DNA of 8,150 nucleotides, taken from assembly GCA_041595355.1 (NCBI GenBank), contig JBFHKO010000115.1:1-8150 (forward strand), read 5' to 3'. Under the pieces are notes generated by a model. It searched no databases and was not told where the DNA came from. It saw nothing but the letters and a program-made list of their open reading frames with translations. Within the stretch, counting starts at the first letter, position 1. Each line of letters begins with the position of its first letter. The position numbers and the translations under genes are program-made. Source of the DNA: JBFHKO01 sp041595355. Lineage in GTDB: Bacteria > Pseudomonadota > Gammaproteobacteria > Enterobacterales > Aeromonadaceae. Positions 1-6,106 of this stretch are shown here, piece by piece.

Positions 1-219
1 GTTGGCGCTGTCGCTGTCGGCCGCGGTCCCGGCGAGTTCGGCCTTGCGCGCCTTGGCGCGGGCGACGGCGGCGGCCACGGCGGCCTGACGGGCATCCTCC
101 GGGCTAACGGGGGCACCGGAGGCGGCAGCCGCGTTGGCCCTGTCATTGTCGGCAGCGGTCCCGGCCAGTTCAGCCTTGCGCGCCTTGGCGCGGGCGACGG
201 CGGCCGCTACAGCATCCTG
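1..219 (-). repeat. 132-bp in-frame tandem repeat coding the RsxC C-terminal tail
   Basis: Positions 88-219 form one full unit (RsxC residues 555-598) and 1-87 form most of a second (599-627), cut by the window edge. The period is exactly 132 bp, or 44 residues. The conserved core reads AVAAAVARAKARKAELAGTA in both, followed by an acidic/polar AD-[ND/SD]-D spacer. A diverged older copy of the core (DPIAAALARVKARQQALAG) lies at about 337-393. The near-identity of the two terminal copies suggests recent duplication. Alanine/lysine/arginine repeats at the end of RsxC are known in other gammaproteobacteria and vary in number; how many more copies follow here cannot be seen. Confidence 0.85.
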
Positions 220-1881
220 ACGCAGATCCGGCGCGCCCTCCTGGCCAGCGGCCGCTTTTTGCGCCTGGTACTGGCGGGCCTGGGCCTTGCGGGCCTCGCG
301 CTCCGCCTGCTGGGTGGCCGGTTCGGGCTGCGGGCTGCCGGCCAGGGCCTGCTGGCGCGCCTTGACCCGGGCCAGGGCCGCGGCAATGGGATCCTCGCCT
401 GCGGCGGCACCGGGCGGCTGGCGGCGTTCGGCGCTGGCCTGCAGATGGCGCCGTTCCCGGTTCTGGCGCTCGGTCTCCAGGCGCAGCTTCTTGGCCTCGA
501 ACCGCTCACGGGCGCGTTCGGCCTGATGGGCTTCGGCCTTCTGGGCGCGGATCTCCGATTTTTCCTGGCGGTAATACTGCACCAGCGGAATGTTGCTCGG
601 GCAGACCCAGGCACAGGCACCGCATTCGATGCAGTCGAACAGCCGGTATTGCTCGGCGCCCTCGTGATCCTTCGCCTTGCTGTACCAGTAGAGCTGCTGG
701 GGCAGTAAATTGGCAGGGCAGACGCCGGCGCATTCACCGCAGCGAATGCAGTTGCGCTCAAGATCCCGGCTCGGCAACTCCTGCTGACTGGGGGCCAGCA
801 GGCAGTTGGTGGTCTTGATCACCGGCACATCGGCATGGGGCAGGGTGAAGCCCATCATGGGGCCGCCCATGATGATTCGCTGACGTGCCTCAGGTGTCAG
901 ACGCAGCTGGCTCAGCAGCCAGCGGACCGAGGTGCCGAGGCGTACCCAGGCATTGCCGGGCTGGCTGAAGCGTTCACCGGTCAGGGTGACGACCCGGCTG
1001 ATGAGCGGTTCATCCTCGAGCACGGCCTGGCGAATGGCGTAGCAGGTGGCGACGTTTTGCATCAGGATGCCGAGATCCTGGGGCAGTCCCCCGGAAGGCA
1101 CCTGCAGGCCGGTCAGGATCTCGATGAGTTGGCGTTCCCCCCCCGAGGGGTACTTGGTGGGGATCACCTTGACCAGGGTGTGGGACTCGCGCACCTGGGC
1201 CTTGAGGGCGGCGATGGCCTCCGGCTTGTTGTCTTCCAGGGCAATGAGGGTCAGGGTCGGTTTGACAATGTGCTGCAGTATCTGGACGCCGTCCATGATC
1301 GCGGCGGCCTGCTCGCGCATCAGGGCATCGTCGGCGGTGATGTAAGGTTCGCATTCGCAGCCATTGATGATGAGCAGCTCGACGCGCCCGATGGCGCCTT
1401 TGAGTTTGGTATCGGTGGGGAAACCGGCACCTCCGAGGCCGGCGATGCCGGCCTCGTGGATGCGTCGCAGCAGATCCTCCGGTTGCCACTGGGCATAGTC
1501 GGTGATGGGCTCCCGGGGCCGCCACTCATCCAGCCCGTCGGGCTTGATGTGGATGCAGGGCTCGCTCAGCCCCGAGGGGTGCGCCACCGTATGGGAGGTG
1601 ATGGCGGTGATCACCCCCGAGGTACTGGCGTGAATGGGCACCTGCATGGGGGATTCGGGGCGGGTCAGCGCCTGACCGGTGAGCACCCGGTCGCCCACCT
1701 GCACGGTCAACTCGGCACTGGAGCCGATGTGCTGCTTCAGCGGCAGCACCAGCAGGGGAGGCAGCCCCAGGCGGACGATGGCAGAGCCGCTGGACTGTGT
1801 CTTGTGCTCATCGGGGTGGATGCCGCCGTGGAAATCCCACAGCCGGCCCTTGTGGATCTGTTCGAGCAGGGCAGACAACAT
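1..1881 (-). CDS. rsxC: RsxC/RnfC, NADH/FMN-binding Fe-S subunit of the Rsx/Rnf complex (partial, C-terminus off window)
   Basis: This is the membrane-associated subunit that takes part in electron transfer between NAD(H) and the rest of the Rsx/Rnf ion-translocating complex; in E. coli the complex helps keep SoxR reduced. The window holds 627 codons with no stop, so the end lies beyond position 1. Seen directly: an N-terminal FHGGIHP motif (residues 17-23), a glycine-rich GLGGAGFPT nucleotide/FMN motif (148-156, NuoF-like), a KYPSGGE motif ending at E249, and two 4Fe-4S motifs CxxCxxCxxxCP at C378/381/384/388 and C417/420/423/427. From about residue 430 the protein becomes a charged, Ala/Arg/Gln/Glu-rich, probably helical tail that includes tandem repeats. 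The ATG at 1881 overlaps the rsxB stop by one base (TAATG) and has a GAGG ribosome-binding site about 10 bases upstream. A G8 run lies at 1137-1144. Family assignment is firm; the role of the tail is unknown. Confidence 0.96.
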   Translation of the reverse strand, partial: MLSALLEQIHKGRLWDFHGGIHPDEHKTQSSGSAIVRLGLPPLLVLPLKQHIGSSAELTVQVGDRVLTGQALTRPESPMQVPIHASTSGVITAITSHTVAHPSGLSEPCIHIKPDGLDEWRPREPITDYAQWQPEDLLRRIHEAGIAGLGGAGFPTDTKLKGAIGRVELLIINGCECEPYITADDALMREQAAAIMDGVQILQHIVKPTLTLIALEDNKPEAIAALKAQVRESHTLVKVIPTKYPSGGERQLIEILTGLQVPSGGLPQDLGILMQNVATCYAIRQAVLEDEPLISRVVTLTGERFSQPGNAWVRLGTSVRWLLSQLRLTPEARQRIIMGGPMMGFTLPHADVPVIKTTNCLLAPSQQELPSRDLERNCIRCGECAGVCPANLLPQQLYWYSKAKDHEGAEQYRLFDCIECGACAWVCPSNIPLVQYYRQEKSEIRAQKAEAHQAERARERFEAKKLRLETERQNRERRHLQASAERRQPPGAAAGEDPIAAALARVKARQQALAGSPQPEPATQQAEREARKAQARQYQAQKAAAGQEGAPDLRQDAVAAAVARAKARKAELAGTAADNDRANAAAASGAPVSPEDARQAAVAAAVARAKARKAELAGTAADSDSAN

Positions 1882-2438
1882 TATTTCACCATCCTCACCG
1901 GAATCGTGTCCATGTCCCACTTCCAGGTCTCGGTGGTGGTGGGCAACTCTATCATCTCGATGCAATTGGTCGGGCAGGGGTCGACGCAGAGATCGCAGCC
2001 GGTACACTCCTGACGCAGTATGGTATGCATCAGCTTGGGGCCGCCCAGAATGGCATCCACCGGGCAGGCCTGCAGGCACTTGGTACAGCCGATGCAGCGA
2101 TCCTCGTGAATGAAGGCCACTTTCTTGGGCGGCGGCAGCAGCTCGCCCCCCTCGGCCTGGGGCGGCTCGACTCCCAGCAGATCGGCAATCTTGTGTACAG
2201 TGGCATCGCCACCCGGCACGCACTTGTTGATGGTGTCGCCCTGGGCCAGGGCTTCGGCATAGGGGCGACAACCGGGATAGCCGCACTGGCCGCATTGGGT
2301 CTGGGGCAGCAGGGCATCCAGTTCATCGACGATGGGGTCGGACTCCACCTTGAAGCGTACGGCGGCATAGCCGAGCAGCAGGCCAAACAGCAGGGCCAGG
2401 GTGGCGAACAGCAGGACAACAATCAGAATATGGCTCAT
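1881..2438 (-). CDS. rsxB: RsxB/RnfB, ferredoxin-like Fe-S subunit of the Rsx/Rnf complex
   Basis: This electron-carrying subunit relays electrons through multiple Fe-S clusters. At 185 residues it is a normal length for the family. It starts with one hydrophobic membrane anchor (about residues 4-27). A 4Fe-4S domain follows with C49xxC52xxxxC57 and C73, in the CGQCGYPGC pattern. Two ferredoxin-type 4Fe-4S motifs come next: C115xxC118xxC121xxxCP (C125) and C145xxC148xxC151xxxCP (C155), with a further C159. It sits two bases after rsxA (TGA-CC-ATG) and overlaps the rsxC start by one base, so the three genes are very likely one translationally coupled transcript. I see no strong Shine-Dalgarno sequence of its own, which fits coupling to rsxA. 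Confidence 0.97.
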   Translation of the reverse strand: MSHILIVVLLFATLALLFGLLLGYAAVRFKVESDPIVDELDALLPQTQCGQCGYPGCRPYAEALAQGDTINKCVPGGDATVHKIADLLGVEPPQAEGGELLPPPKKVAFIHEDRCIGCTKCLQACPVDAILGGPKLMHTILRQECTGCDLCVDPCPTNCIEMIELPTTTETWKWDMDTIPVRMVK

Positions 2439-2440
2439 GG

Positions 2441-3022
2441 TCAGGGTTTGATGAGTCCGGTGAAGCCCATAAAGGCCAGTGACATCAGGCCGGCCGTGAT
2501 CATGCCGATGGCCACGCCGCGAAAGGGTTGCGGCACGTCGGCCGCCGCCAGTCGCTCGCGCAGGCTGGCAAACAGTACCAGCACCAGGCAGAAGCCGAGA
2601 CCACCACCGAAGCCGAACACCAGGCTTTCCAGCAGGTCATGCAGCTGCACCACGTTGAGCAGCGCCAGGCCCAGCACGATGCAGTTGGTGGTGATGAGCG
2701 GCAGATAGATGCCCAGCAGGCGATAGAGCGCCGGGCTGGTTTTGTGGACTACCATCTCGGTGAACTGCACCACCACGGCAATCACCAGAATGAAGGCAAG
2801 GGTGCGCAGGTAGGTGACCTCCAGCGGCTGCAGCAGGTAGTGCTCCACCAGGTAGGCCAGCAGCGAGGTCAGGGTCAGTACGAAGGCCGTGGCCAGGCCC
2901 ATGCCGGCGGCCGGCTCCAGCTTGCGGGAGACGCCCATGAAGGGGCAGAGGCCCAGGAATTTGACCAGCACGAAGTTGTTTACCAGGACGGTGCTGATCA
3001 GCAGGAGAAGGTATTCAGTCAT
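2441..3022 (-). CDS. rsxA: RsxA/RnfA, integral membrane subunit of the Rsx/Rnf complex
   Basis: This inner-membrane subunit belongs to the RnfA/RnfE-NqrD/NqrE family and has 193 residues, the usual length. It is almost wholly hydrophobic, consistent with six transmembrane helices. The two family-conserved cysteine segments are intact: KFLGLCPFMGVS (C26) and LPLITTNCIVLG (C114). In related Rnf/Nqr structures these cysteines help hold an intramembrane 2Fe-2S cluster with the partner subunit (RnfE, expected off-window). The start matches the E. coli protein's beginning (MT-Y-LLL). It is the first gene of the operon, with a promoter-like sequence 30-58 bases upstream; the leader is short and has no clear Shine-Dalgarno sequence. 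Confidence 0.97.
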   Translation of the reverse strand: MTEYLLLLISTVLVNNFVLVKFLGLCPFMGVSRKLEPAAGMGLATAFVLTLTSLLAYLVEHYLLQPLEVTYLRTLAFILVIAVVVQFTEMVVHKTSPALYRLLGIYLPLITTNCIVLGLALLNVVQLHDLLESLVFGFGGGLGFCLVLVLFASLRERLAAADVPQPFRGVAIGMITAGLMSLAFMGFTGLIKP

Positions 3023-3051
3023 CTGGGGCAGCTTGAATTGAAACGGACTTT

Positions 3052-3080
3052 ATTATCGGCGCTTGGCAGCCGCTTAACAA
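3052..3080 (-). promoter_or_regulatory. Predicted sigma70 promoter for rsxABC
   Basis: On the minus strand a TTGTTA -35 box (3075-3080) is separated by exactly 17 bases from a GATAAT -10 box (3052-3057, five of six consensus bases). Transcription would start near 3045, giving a leader of about 20 bases before the rsxA ATG. It lies downstream of the pfkA terminator, so it would drive rsx independently. I found no regulator site next to it. Confidence 0.6.
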
Positions 3081-3128
3081 CCGCAAAAAACACACGGCTA
3101 CTGGCAGGGCCGGGTCGAGCAGGCAATG

Positions 3129-3150
3129 AAAAGGGAGGCCGGGGCCTCCC
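3129..3150 (-). terminator. Intrinsic terminator of pfkA
   Basis: Read on the minus strand just after the pfkA stop, GGGAGGCC (3143-3150) pairs with GGCCTCCC (3133-3140) around a tight centre, so probably 7 bp with a 4-base loop. TTTT (3129-3132) follows at once. Position and form fit a Rho-independent terminator separating pfkA from rsxA. Confidence 0.8.
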
Positions 3151-3170
3151 TCGGTGACGGACAACCGGGA

Positions 3171-4133
3171 TCAGAACAGGATGTCGGTCAGGTTGAACAG
3201 CTCTTCGTCGAAGGGACGCTTCATGTTCTCGATGCAGTCGATGATATCGTGATGCACCAGCTTGTTGTTCAGCAGACCGACGCAGCGGCCGCCTTCGCCT
3301 TGCAGCAGCAGATCCACTGCGAAGGAGCCCATGCGGCTGGCCAGGATACGGTCACGGGCGGTCGGTGAGCCGCCGCGCTGGATGTGGCCGAGGATGGTGG
3401 CGCGGGTTTCCAGTCCGGTGTGCAGCTCGACCAGGTTGGCCAGCGCGTTCACGTCGGTGACATGCTCGCAGATGGTGATGATGGCGTGGCGCTTGCCCTT
3501 GGCAATGCCTTCATCGATCTGGGCGAGCAGCTCTTCCTTGTCGAAGCCACGCTCGGGGACCACCACAAACTCGGCGCCACCGGCGACGGCGGCAGAGAGG
3601 GCCAGGTCGCCACAGTGACGGCCCATCACTTCCACGATGGAGATGCGCTTGTGGGAGGTGGAGGTGTCGCGCAGCCGGTCGATGGCTTCCATCACCACGT
3701 TCAGGGCGGTGTCGAAACCGATGGTGAAGTTGGTGCCGGCGATGTCATTGTCTATGGTGCCGGGCAGGCCGATGCAGGGGTAGCCCATTTCGGTCAGCTT
3801 CTTGGCACCCATGTAGGAGCCGTCACCGCCGATCACCACCAGGGCATCGATGCCGTGCTTTTGCAGGTTCTGGATGGCTTCCTTGCGGACGGACTCTTCC
3901 TTGAACTGGGGGAAGCGGGCCGAGCCGAGGAAGGTGCCACCGCGGTTGATGACATCGGAGACGCTGCGGCGATCGAGTTTCTCGATGCGATCCTTGTGCA
4001 GGCCCAGGTAGCCGTCACGGATGCCATATACTTCCAGACCATTGGTCAGGCCGGCACGCACCACGGCGCGAACGGCAGCATTCATACCCGGCGAGTCACC
4101 GCCACTGGTCAGAACCCCGATTTTCTTGATCAT
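3171..4133 (-). CDS. pfkA: ATP-dependent 6-phosphofructokinase (type I)
   Basis: This cytoplasmic glycolytic enzyme phosphorylates fructose 6-phosphate to fructose 1,6-bisphosphate using ATP. It has 320 residues, the same as E. coli PfkA. Visible motifs are the N-terminal GGDSPGMNA (G11-A19), the ATP/Mg loop IGGDGS (101-106), the catalytic PGTIDND segment (124-130, catalytic base D128), the substrate-binding R163 and MGR (170-172), and RATILGHIQRGGSP with R244, H250 and R253. Residues matching the allosteric ADP/PEP site of the E. coli enzyme (R22, R26, R55, E188) are kept, so allosteric control is likely. The start is supported by an AGAGG ribosome-binding site five bases before ATG. It is followed by its own terminator, and a terminator after tpiA separates it from that gene. 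No clear promoter or Cra operator could be identified in the leader. Confidence 0.98.
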   Translation of the reverse strand: MIKKIGVLTSGGDSPGMNAAVRAVVRAGLTNGLEVYGIRDGYLGLHKDRIEKLDRRSVSDVINRGGTFLGSARFPQFKEESVRKEAIQNLQKHGIDALVVIGGDGSYMGAKKLTEMGYPCIGLPGTIDNDIAGTNFTIGFDTALNVVMEAIDRLRDTSTSHKRISIVEVMGRHCGDLALSAAVAGGAEFVVVPERGFDKEELLAQIDEGIAKGKRHAIITICEHVTDVNALANLVELHTGLETRATILGHIQRGGSPTARDRILASRMGSFAVDLLLQGEGGRCVGLLNNKLVHHDIIDCIENMKRPFDEELFNLTDILF

Positions 4134-4162
4134 GTGTGCCTCTAACTAGTCGTAAGTTTCCG

Positions 4163-4190
4163 AAAAAATATGGTTGGCGGTTCTTCCGCC
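4163..4190 (-). promoter_or_regulatory. Hairpin plus T6 in the pfkA leader (possible attenuator or weak terminator)
   Basis: On the minus strand GGCGG-AAGAA-CCGCC (4176-4190) forms a 5-bp GC stem. After seven bases it is followed by a run of six T (4163-4168). It lies 30-57 bases before the pfkA ATG. The stem is short and its distance from the T-run is greater than in a standard terminator, so it may be a weak attenuator, a second barrier to tpiA read-through, or chance. Confidence 0.3.
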
Positions 4191-4291
4191 TGGTCACGCC
4201 GGGACTGTCATGACTACTCGTTTGGGCAGTCGCCTCGTGCAGGGCTGCCATCATCGGCCGCCTCTCGGGGCGTGAGCATGACATAGTCTGG

Positions 4292-4325
4292 CGCAAACAA
4301 GGAGGGCGTCTGTCGGGACGCCCTC
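4292..4325 (-). terminator. Intrinsic terminator of tpiA
   Basis: A perfect 9-bp stem GAGGGCGTC / GACGCCCTC (4302-4310 and 4317-4325) with a 6-base loop lies 20 bases after the tpiA stop. In the direction of tpiA transcription it is followed by CTTGTTTG, an imperfect T-rich tail. No gene on the plus strand ends nearby. Confidence 0.75.
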
Positions 4326-4344
4326 ATTTCATCACGCTGCGCGC

Positions 4345-5100
4345 TTACTTCTTGGCGCCGGCGATGATTTGAGCGAAGTCGACCGGCTTCAAGGACGCGC
4401 CGCCAACCAGGCCACCATCGATGTCCGGCTGACCGAACAGGTCGGCTGCGGAGGCACCGGTCACGGAACCACCGTACAGGATCTGTACCTTGGCGGCTAC
4501 GTCGGCGTTGAAACCGGCCAAGTAGGCACGGATGTGGGCATGCACGCTCTGGGCGATTTCCGGAGTGGCGGTTTTGCCGGTGCCGATGGCCCATACCGGC
4601 TCGTAGGCGATCACGGCCTTGGCGAAGGAGTCGATACCGCAATGGTCGATGACGGCCTTCAGCTGGGTTTCCACCACGCTGTTGGTCTGACCGGCTTCGA
4701 ACTGCTCCAGGGTTTCACCGATGCACAGTACCGGAACCAGGTCGGCTTGCTGGATGACTTCGTACTTGGCGGCGACGATGGCGTCGGTTTCGGCGTGCAG
4801 GGTGCGACGCTCGCTGTGACCCACCAGGGCATATTTGCAGCCGAATTCCTTCAGCATGACCGGGGCGTTTTCACCGGTGAAGGCGCCGGAGTTATGCAGA
4901 TCCACGTTCTGGGCACCGTACTGGATACGGCTGCCGGCGGTCAGGCTTTCCACCAGACCCAGGAAAATCACCGGCGGGCAAACGGCCACTTCAACGCCTT
5001 CGGCCTGGGCTGCCGGCTCGACCAGCGCCTTGACCAGGGCTTCAACAGAGGCTTTGGTGCCGTTCAACTTCCAGTTACCCATTACCAATGGTTGTCTCAT
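4345..5100 (-). CDS. tpiA: Triosephosphate isomerase
   Basis: This cytoplasmic glycolytic enzyme interconverts dihydroxyacetone phosphate and glyceraldehyde 3-phosphate. With the start chosen it has 251 residues, a normal length. Catalytic residues are intact: N9 and K11 in GNWKLNG, H95 in GHSERR, and E167 in AYEPVWAIGTG. The phosphate-binding YGGSV and ALVGG-type (GLVGGASL) segments follow near the C-terminus. An in-frame ATG exists at 5136, but it directly abuts the TATAAT -10 box and would lie upstream of the transcript start. The ATG at 5100 aligns with the family N-terminus (MRxPLVMGNWK) and has a GGAG ribosome-binding site nine bases upstream. It has its own promoter and terminator, and is in the same orientation as pfkA, two steps earlier in the pathway. 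Confidence 0.98.
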   Translation of the reverse strand: MRQPLVMGNWKLNGTKASVEALVKALVEPAAQAEGVEVAVCPPVIFLGLVESLTAGSRIQYGAQNVDLHNSGAFTGENAPVMLKEFGCKYALVGHSERRTLHAETDAIVAAKYEVIQQADLVPVLCIGETLEQFEAGQTNSVVETQLKAVIDHCGIDSFAKAVIAYEPVWAIGTGKTATPEIAQSVHAHIRAYLAGFNADVAAKVQILYGGSVTGASAADLFGQPDIDGGLVGGASLKPVDFAQIIAGAKK

Positions 5101-5134
5101 TCTTGCTATCTCCAGATGGTTTATGCTGTCGGCC

Positions 5135-5163
5135 ATTATAAGAGCTGAGCCCGGCGGCGAATA
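5135..5163 (-). promoter_or_regulatory. Predicted tpiA promoter
   Basis: On the minus strand a perfect TATAAT -10 box (5135-5140) lies 34 bases before the tpiA ATG. At 17-base spacing the -35 hexamer would be TATTCG (5158-5163), a poor match, so activator help or a strong -10 may compensate. The start of transcription is expected near 5128. Confidence 0.6.
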
Positions 5164-5201
5164 GTCGAACGCCGGTTTAGCCGTGGGATATTTTACTCAT
5201 T

Positions 5202-5221
5202 TTACTGATCCATATCAGTAA
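5202..5221. repeat. 20-bp palindrome with FNR-like core at the elyC 3' end
   Basis: TTACTGAT (5202-5209) and ATCAGTAA (5214-5221) form perfect 8-base arms around CCAT. The first three bases are the elyC stop codon on the minus strand. The core TGAT-N4-ATCA matches the central part of the FNR/Anr consensus (TTGAT-N4-ATCAA), with C/G in place of the outer T/A. It lacks a following T-run on either strand, so it does not look like a terminator. Confidence 0.5.
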
Positions 5222-6008
5222 TTGATCTGGGCAGGGCCGGGGCTTTGGACTGACCACGCAGGCGGGTCCACAACAAACCGACCCATTCGTGTACGGCCAT
5301 CTGCGAATACATCAGGTAGCGGGGCGAGGGCAGGTAGCCATAGACGGGGATGGGCGCCTGGGCCAGTCGTCCCACGTAGTCGCTGGGGGCGGGAATGACC
5401 GCCAGACCGACGCCGCGCGCCAGTGCCATGGCCCGCGGCATGTGGGTGGCGGAAGTGACCAGTGCCGCCGGCTGGCCGCCGGTGATCTGCGCATAACGGC
5501 GCATTTCATCATGGGTATCGAAGGCATCCTCGACGAGCAGCATCTGGCTGCGTGGCACACCGTAGGACTCGGCAATGCGGGCATACATCTCGGCACAGGA
5601 GATGCGATCGCTGCTGATATTGCCGGACAGCACCAGCCTGGCTTCCGGATTGAGGCGCTTGAGGCGCAGCGCCTCCAGGATGCGGGCCAGGGCGGTGCGG
5701 GTGGGCTGGCTGCCGAGGGGCACGCTGGGATCGCTGACATGGCCATGCCCCAGCACCAGGATGAAGGCGAGCTTCTGGCCGTCGGGGAAGGGGGGATATT
5801 GCTGCTCCAGGGGCCGGGTCAACGCTACGCTGACCGGGCGCAGGGAAAAGAGGATCAGCAGCAGCACACCGGCGCTGGCCAGCAGCTTGCCCGCGGTCTG
5901 CCGCTGGCTGAACCACAGCAGCAGCAGGCCGAGCAGCAGCAGGCTCAGGCTGAAGGGCAGCGGCATCAGCCATGCGCCGAGCCATTTTTTTAACCAGAAT
6001 GAGAACAA
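5202..6008 (-). CDS. elyC: ElyC-like DUF218 envelope biogenesis membrane protein
   Basis: This is a 268-residue inner-membrane protein of the ElyC (YcbC)/DUF218 family; E. coli ElyC has about 259 residues. It has two N-terminal transmembrane helices (about residues 16-33 and 40-57), then a DUF218 domain, probably on the periplasmic side. Seen motifs are FILVLGHGHVSDP (82-94), LVLSG (125-129), AEMYAR (139-144), a DTHDEM segment (164-169) and VTSATHMPRAM (184-194). In E. coli ElyC is needed for normal peptidoglycan assembly at low temperature and is linked to undecaprenyl-phosphate carrier use; the biochemistry is unsettled. I chose TTG at 6008 by alignment to the E. coli start, with a weak AGG seven bases upstream. 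The frame stays open to 6245 but there it overlaps cmoM. ATG at 5966 would cut the N-terminal charged stretch. An A7 run (5985-5991) lies in codons 6-8. It is divergent from cmoM, as in E. coli. Confidence 0.88.
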   Translation of the reverse strand: MFSFWLKKWLGAWLMPLPFSLSLLLLGLLLLWFSQRQTAGKLLASAGVLLLILFSLRPVSVALTRPLEQQYPPFPDGQKLAFILVLGHGHVSDPSVPLGSQPTRTALARILEALRLKRLNPEARLVLSGNISSDRISCAEMYARIAESYGVPRSQMLLVEDAFDTHDEMRRYAQITGGQPAALVTSATHMPRAMALARGVGLAVIPAPSDYVGRLAQAPIPVYGYLPSPRYLMYSQMAVHEWVGLLWTRLRGQSKAPALPRSITDMDQ

Positions 6009-6045
6009 AGCGCAACCTGTGAGAGGGGTGTCGCCGGAGGCGGCG

Positions 6046-6074
6046 TTTTCAGGGGGATCCCGATGTGCCAGAAT
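6046..6074 (+). promoter_or_regulatory. Possible promoter for cmoM-mukF
   Basis: TTTTCA (6046-6051) and CAGAAT (6069-6074) are spaced by 17 bases, each matching four of six consensus bases. Transcription would begin near 6081, giving a leader of about 26 bases before the GTG chosen for cmoM. A GC hairpin (CGCCG-GAGG-CGGCG, 6032-6045) touches its upstream edge. The evidence is modest, and no promoter for the divergent elyC could be found in the same gap. Confidence 0.4.
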
Positions 6075-6106
6075 AGCCCTCCTTGACGGTGAACGGAACC
6101 CTGAGC

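Larger units (their letters stand above)
4134..4344. other. pfkA-tpiA intergenic region
   Basis: This 211-base gap holds the tpiA terminator on the right (4292-4325) and a hairpin with a T-run on the left (4163-4190). The middle, about 4191-4291, has an 8-bp palindrome GTCATGAC near 4206-4213 but no convincing -35/-10 pair, operator or small gene. The pfkA promoter must lie here or transcription must come through from tpiA, but I cannot place it. Confidence 0.5.

Noticed and set aside
1..219. Repeat array considered as CRISPR or a transposon end
   Set aside because: The units are directly adjacent, 132 bp, in frame and coding within rsxC; there are no spacers or inverted ends.
835..2013. A 392-codon plus-strand reading frame antisense to rsxC and rsxB
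   Set aside because: It lies opposite genes with unmistakable Fe-S motifs; its composition (Gly/His/Gln/Asp-rich) is what the reverse of GC-rich codons gives, and no motif or ribosome-binding site supports it.
3384..4145. A 253-codon plus-strand frame antisense to pfkA, and a similar one at 4369-5148 antisense to tpiA
   Set aside because: Both are mirror frames of highly conserved enzymes, rich in Gly/Asp/Val/His, with no recognisable domain.
4138..4260. Search for a Cra (FruR) or CRP operator before pfkA
   Set aside because: Only half-site-like fragments were found (for example CCCAAACGAG), with no symmetric match to either consensus.
4096..4296. A possible 66-residue small protein upstream of pfkA on the minus strand
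   Set aside because: It overlaps the pfkA start in another frame, runs through the leader hairpin, and has no good ribosome-binding site or recognisable feature.
6032..6049. Hairpin CGCCG-GAGG-CGGCG followed by TTTT on the plus strand, resembling a terminator
   Set aside because: No plus-strand gene ends before it within the window, and the T-run coincides with the likely -35 box of cmoM; a short GC stem is common by chance here.
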